From an uncultured Lachnospiraceae bacterium (GTDB lineage Bacteria; Bacillota; Clostridia; Lachnospirales; Lachnospiraceae): a DNA stretch of 38,990 bases. How positions within the stretch are numbered: position 1 is the stretch's first letter; every line of letters begins with the position of its first letter. The stretch lies in assembly GCA_902762955.1 (NCBI GenBank), contig CACWQH010000024.1, positions 1-38,990 of the forward strand, given 5' to 3'. Positions 36,016-38,990 of this stretch are shown here, one piece after another. A program made the translations under genes and the position numbers. A model generated the notes under the pieces. The model ran no database searches. It was not told where the DNA came from and was given only the letters and a program-made list of their open reading frames with translations.

Positions 36016-37011
36016 CTATCGTAATGTAAGAGCGGAATTTTTCAGCAAATCGTTTATCATATCTTTGTATATGTCCGTTTTCTCAAGTCCAACTATAACT
36101 GTAATTTTGTTTCCGGAATCCTTGCTGCTTGACCCGCAAAGATATATTTTCATCGATTTAGTGCCGTAATCCAAAATGATAAATCTGTCATGCACCTTAT
36201 TCTGTGTCATTATAAACTTGATAGGCATCCCCGGATATTCAGTCTGAAAGTCAGTGTATTCTGAAAGCCTGAGTGGCGAGTATCCTTTATTATCGCTTAT
36301 GATAGTAATATCGACACCGGCTTTAGCTTGGACAAGATGGCGGAGAGCCTTCACTCCAAGATAATCATCGACCATAATAATGTTTTTCTTCGCCTTCTTA
36401 TATATCTTTTGAAATGCCTCATCTGCCTTAAATGGCTCACCGTTCAGAATAAGTATTTCCTCAGATTTGATACCGGAGTCAAACAATTTCATAAGATCAG
36501 AAAGCTCCGCACGAGTGATCATATTATCTTCTATGTTTTGTACCTTGTCGGATAACTGATAATGCTTTAGTTCAAGTGCCTTCAACTCATCATATGGGAG
36601 TAATTGCTTATTCTGCCTTATATAATGCGACATCTCAACAAATGCTTCCATAATCTGTATGCTTGCCTCGATAGCTCTGTCTGTATGAAGCACTGATGTA
36701 AGCATAGCTACACCCTGCTCTGTATAAACAAACGGCAGGTACTTGGAATATTTGCCTTGCTCCAATTCTAAGGTGCCAGATTGGCACCTTAGAATTTCAC
36801 GATATTCTTCTCTTGTTAACTGAAAGCAAAAATTATCAGGGAATCTTTTTATATTACGCTTCATAGCTCTGTTCAGAGCCTTGGTTTCCACATCAAAATA
36901 CACAGCTATATCGCTGTCCATAATTACTTTATACGCTCTAATGTCAAATATCTTAGCTTTTATCTTTTCCTTATCTATCGGCTCATATACAGCAATTTCA
37001 TTCTCTGCCAT
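36016..37011 (-). CDS. ORF6N domain protein with C-terminal phospholipase D-like domain
   Basis: The 331-aa protein starts with an ORF6N domain (about 15-130; RAYKVIMDSDIAVYFDVETK, RFPDNFCFQLTREEY, FVYTEQGVAMLTSVL), a DNA-binding type found in phage antirepressors and mobile regions. A helical linker (about 130-200) follows, then a segment (about 200-331) with KKNIIMVDDYLGVKAL, DITIISDNKGYS and HDRFIILD, which resembles the PLD/HKD-like fold of nuclease-type proteins; the motif has H-D-R rather than the classic HxK, so activity is uncertain. The start is at 37011, because GAGGGAGG is 8 nt upstream of that ATG. The XRE gene lies upstream. Confidence 0.82.
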   Translation of the reverse strand: MAENEIAVYEPIDKEKIKAKIFDIRAYKVIMDSDIAVYFDVETKALNRAMKRNIKRFPDNFCFQLTREEYREILRCQSGTLELEQGKYSKYLPFVYTEQGVAMLTSVLHTDRAIEASIQIMEAFVEMSHYIRQNKQLLPYDELKALELKHYQLSDKVQNIEDNMITRAELSDLMKLFDSGIKSEEILILNGEPFKADEAFQKIYKKAKKNIIMVDDYLGVKALRHLVQAKAGVDITIISDNKGYSPLRLSEYTDFQTEYPGMPIKFIMTQNKVHDRFIILDYGTKSMKIYLCGSSSKDSGNKITVIVGLEKTDIYKDMINDLLKNSALTLR

Positions 37012-37033
37012 CCTTTGTGCCTCCCTCATTCTA

Positions 37034-37053
37034 AGATTTTCAATCTAAAATCT
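37034..37053. promoter_or_regulatory. Small hairpin in front of the ORF6N gene
   Basis: AGATTTT (37034-37040) and AAAATCT (37047-37053) form a 7-bp stem just upstream of the ribosome binding site of the ORF6N gene. No U tract follows. Function unknown. Confidence 0.25.
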
Positions 37054-37098
37054 CAGAAATTACAATGCGTTCAAACTTACAATCTATTATCGTTAAAC

Positions 37099-37551
37099 TT
37101 ATTTTTGACCATAAGGTATATCTGTTACCTTACGTTCAGCCGTCTGTATTCCTACTTTTATATTTGAAATGTCTCGTTCTGTGCTTTGCTCCCGACAACG
37201 TACACCTTCTCGCTGGATCAATGCACTGACACATGCCTGACCATAAGCATCAAGCCGTAAAAACTGTCGAAAGATATCTATCTGCTCATTCTGTATTTCC
37301 CATTCTCCAAGTTGATTAATCTGCTCCATAGTCAGTTTCGGAGAAGAATCGTCATCAGAGTACCCGAGGATATAGTCTATCCTACGGTCAAACATATCAG
37401 ACAACCTGTTTATAGTCTCATAGTCCGGAGTCCGTTTCCCTGTTTCCCACATAGCCACAGTACCTTTTGAAAGGCCAAGTGCTTCAGCCAGAGTAACCTG
37501 TGTATATCCGTTTGCCTTTCGTAATTCCTTTAAGCGTTCTGCAAAGCTCAT
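37099..37551 (-). CDS. XRE-family transcriptional regulator
   Basis: The 150-aa protein has an N-terminal XRE helix-turn-helix (about 5-62, RLKELRKANGYTQVTLAEAL, then GLSKGTVAMWETGKRTPD) and a C-terminal helical part (about 70-150) without a recognised domain, with a Gln/Arg-rich end. The start is ATG 37551, chosen for AGAGGTGAG upstream; the ORF can be extended to 37617 but the longer N-terminus is hydrophobic and lacks a site. It is transcribed toward the ORF6N gene 87 bp away and may regulate it. Two TATTATAAC repeats lie upstream of its promoter. Confidence 0.88.
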   Translation of the reverse strand: MSFAERLKELRKANGYTQVTLAEALGLSKGTVAMWETGKRTPDYETINRLSDMFDRRIDYILGYSDDDSSPKLTMEQINQLGEWEIQNEQIDIFRQFLRLDAYGQACVSALIQREGVRCREQSTERDISNIKVGIQTAERKVTDIPYGQK

Positions 37552-37574
37552 AATCTCACCTCTTTCAACTTCTA

Positions 37575-37603
37575 ATGATAACATATAATAGGCCAAAACG
37601 CAA
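37575..37603 (-). promoter_or_regulatory. Likely promoter of the XRE gene, with upstream direct repeats
   Basis: TTGCGT (37603-37598) and TATCAT (37580-37575) are 17 bp apart on the minus strand. Directly upstream, GTTATAATA occurs at 37604-37612 and again at 37621-37629, in the same orientation and 17 bp apart. These may be operator half-sites for the XRE protein. Confidence 0.45.
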
Positions 37604-37629
37604 GTTATAATACACAATACGTTATAATA

Positions 37630-37887
37630 TCTTACAATTTCAAGAATTATTTATTGGTAAAGTTCACAATATGTGATACCATACTGATTAGACGGGATAT
37701 TATGTCTACAAAAATCCTGCTCCTTTAACCTGAAATCAAAAACAATAAAAGTCAAATTAACGTTTCTTAAGGCATTATGTGTGCAAAATCTAAGGAAATG
37801 CGTATTGGCATTAAGAAAATACAGAATATTAAAATCTTTTGGAATTATATCGAGGATTTTATGCCGTCAGTAAAGAAAAAAGCGTAG
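37630..37887 (+). other. Intergenic region with a 36-codon ORF of doubtful status
   Basis: The 426-bp gap between the XRE gene start and the zinc-ribbon gene holds the promoter and repeats above, a terminator and an otherwise unexplained stretch. On the plus strand, ATG at 37777 opens a 36-codon frame to a TAG at 37885-37887 (begins MCAKSKEMRIGIKK, ends PSVKKKA), basic and without a good ribosome binding site. It overlaps the terminator of the minus-strand gene, so it may be a relic of a longer gene or chance. Nothing else was recognised. Confidence 0.25.
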
Positions 37888-37907
37888 TCACTCCTACATG
37901 ACTACGC
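37872..37907 (-). terminator. Rho-independent terminator of the zinc-ribbon gene
   Basis: GCGTAGTCA (37882-37890) pairs perfectly with TGACTACGC (37899-37907) around an 8-nt loop, and on the minus strand the stem is followed by TTTTTT (37881-37876). It lies about 70 bp after the stop codon at 37978. Confidence 0.9.
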
Positions 37908-37977
37908 CAACAAATTCTCTACACATAAATGCCTCAATAGCTTTAAATCTATTAAAACAAAATGTATTTCACCTATC

Positions 37978-38493
37978 CTATCCCAGCAACGCCCTGTCAC
38001 AGTACGGGCATTTGGCAGCCTCACCCTTTACGATAGTTATGGCATTACCACAACCCGGGCAGGTTACTTCAACATAGATTTTATTTGCCTGCATGGCATT
38101 TTCTGATGTTAGAACCACTGTCTGTGTGTTCATCTCAACTATAACATTTTTTATATATTTCTTAGTGATAAGCTTTTGAAGTTCATCCTCCACATTACTT
38201 CTATTAAGATGGTCTCTTAGTTCGCTGAAAGTAATCTTGGTATCGGTATTATTTGCAAATACATATGCATACTTTTTTGCAAGTGACATATAGTAATATA
38301 TAAAAATTACCTTTACAATCGGCAGAGCCAGTAAAATTGTTAAAATTACAGATACAACGCCCTGAAGTGTACTATCTTTAAATTGAGACGGCATTACAGA
38401 AACTCCGGCTGTAAAAAGAATACCAAACACTATAAGCTTTATAACATTTGCCGCCGAATTAACAGTTACTTTTGCTGTTAAATAATTATTCAT
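37978..38493 (-). CDS. Membrane protein with C-terminal zinc ribbon, function unknown
   Basis: The 171-aa protein has two transmembrane helices (about 16-34 and 44-68), a cytoplasmic helical region (about 70-125, with SELRDHLNRSNVEDELQKLI like a small winged-helix or PCI-like element) and a C-terminal zinc ribbon with CPGCGN and CPYC (about 150-168). The combination looks like a membrane-tethered adaptor, but no known family came to mind. AAGGAAGG precedes ATG. It has its own promoter (38529-38556) and terminator (37872-37907), so it is a single-gene unit. Confidence 0.75.
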   Translation of the reverse strand: MNNYLTAKVTVNSAANVIKLIVFGILFTAGVSVMPSQFKDSTLQGVVSVILTILLALPIVKVIFIYYYMSLAKKYAYVFANNTDTKITFSELRDHLNRSNVEDELQKLITKKYIKNVIVEMNTQTVVLTSENAMQANKIYVEVTCPGCGNAITIVKGEAAKCPYCDRALLG

Positions 38494-38528
38494 AATATAT
38501 ATTCCTTCCTAATATAAAATATACTATC

Positions 38529-38556
38529 ATTTTACCATTAAACTAAATGGTGTCAA
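38529..38556 (-). promoter_or_regulatory. Promoter of the zinc-ribbon gene, with a dyad in the spacer
   Basis: TTGACA (38556-38551) and TAAAAT (38534-38529) are 16 bp apart. The spacer itself is an inverted repeat, CCATT-N6-AATGG, which would be a possible operator. Transcription would start about 30 nt before the ATG. Confidence 0.6.
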
Positions 38557-38606
38557 GAACATACAGATATCCATAATACTTATGATAAACCTTCTCACAG
38601 GCATTA

Positions 38607-38972
38607 TTATATGTACCTGTCCTGTCCCGGATTTTCCAACAAAAGCTTAAGATACTTCTCAGGCTCATTTTTTAGCTTTACCATCATATCAAAGGTATCT
38701 AAAACTATCGTCTCTTTGTTGCCGTCCCACTCTCTGCCGGACGGATAATCCTTGCCTAAGTCCCAGTGAATTTCAGCAACTCTTAAGTTATAAAAATATA
38801 TATCCGTTAGACCGTACTCCTTATATTTATAATCATCCTTAAAGGTATGGTTATCAAGGTAATACATAAATTCTGCCATAAGCCCTTCATCCTTAAGAAG
38901 CTCAGACCAAAGATTTGCTATATACTCCTTTGATTTACCCGTATATTCACCCAAAGCATAGAGGATTTCCAT
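38607..38972 (-). CDS. Unknown protein of 121 aa
   Basis: Not recognised. The protein is soluble, acidic, mostly helical and rich in Tyr, Leu and Lys, with a DIYFYNLRVAEIHWDLGKDY segment in the middle and KLLLENPGQDRYI at the end. AGAAGG lies about 9 nt before ATG 38972. Only 18 bp of sequence lie upstream in the window and the frame stays open there, so a longer protein is possible. The zinc-ribbon gene downstream has its own promoter. Confidence 0.6.
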   Translation of the reverse strand: MEILYALGEYTGKSKEYIANLWSELLKDEGLMAEFMYYLDNHTFKDDYKYKEYGLTDIYFYNLRVAEIHWDLGKDYPSGREWDGNKETIVLDTFDMMVKLKNEPEKYLKLLLENPGQDRYI

Positions 38973-38990
38973 AGCCTTTATCCTTCTTCC

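Overview
The window looks like chromosomal DNA of a low-GC, spore-forming Clostridia, most likely a member of the Lachnospiraceae. The inference rests on the AT-rich composition, strong AGGAGG-type ribosome binding sites, a CIRCE-controlled hrcA-grpE-dnaK-dnaJ-prmA operon, the lepA-hemW pair and the sporulation pair gpr-spoIIP. I cannot place the genus. Every gene I accept lies on the minus strand, so transcription runs from high to low coordinates throughout, which suggests one leading-strand chromosome arm.

Layout from left to right. 1-206: the end of an IS3-like insertion sequence, with its transposase start, an SD-masking hairpin and a consensus promoter across the junction. 235-873: an NYN/PIN-like nuclease gene. 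999-1292: a long palindromic repeat. 1305-7172: the class I heat-shock operon. 7223-9771: two SAM methyltransferases, an AlkD-like glycosylase and a standalone FakA-type C-terminal domain. 9909-14633: lepA, hemW, a HAD phosphatase, an Spx/ArsC-like protein and an unknown protein. 14660-14848: a second copy of the palindromic repeat. 14972-17245: gpr-spoIIP. 17270-17407: a third copy. 17481-20427: an AEC transporter and a membrane GGDEF/EAL protein. 20562-26345: a compact run of thioesterase, nudC, ACT protein, TrmH/SpoU methyltransferase, PaaI thioesterase, YhcG-type nuclease, an unknown protein and ApbE. 26374-31916: a hipBA module followed by three unknown membrane proteins and a membrane-anchored MutS-like ATPase. 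32023-35826: an ABC-transporter operon with a CPBP protease and its own GntR/YtrA regulator. 36016-38972: an ORF6N/PLD-like protein, an XRE regulator, a membrane zinc-ribbon protein and an unknown small protein.

The most unusual signal is the palindromic repeat family (999-1292, 14660-14848, 17270-17407). The copies share a conserved, partly unpaired core. Their outer stems differ completely in sequence, yet each stem is self-complementary, and there is at least one compensatory change inside the core. The copies occur in both orientations relative to transcription, and two end 25-27 bp upstream of start codons (lepA and gpr). The second candidate for undescribed biology is the MutS-like ATPase with transmembrane segments, encoded with small membrane proteins downstream of hipBA.

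No tRNA, rRNA, CRISPR array or known riboswitch was recognised. Functions come from motif recognition by eye only; no database search was run.
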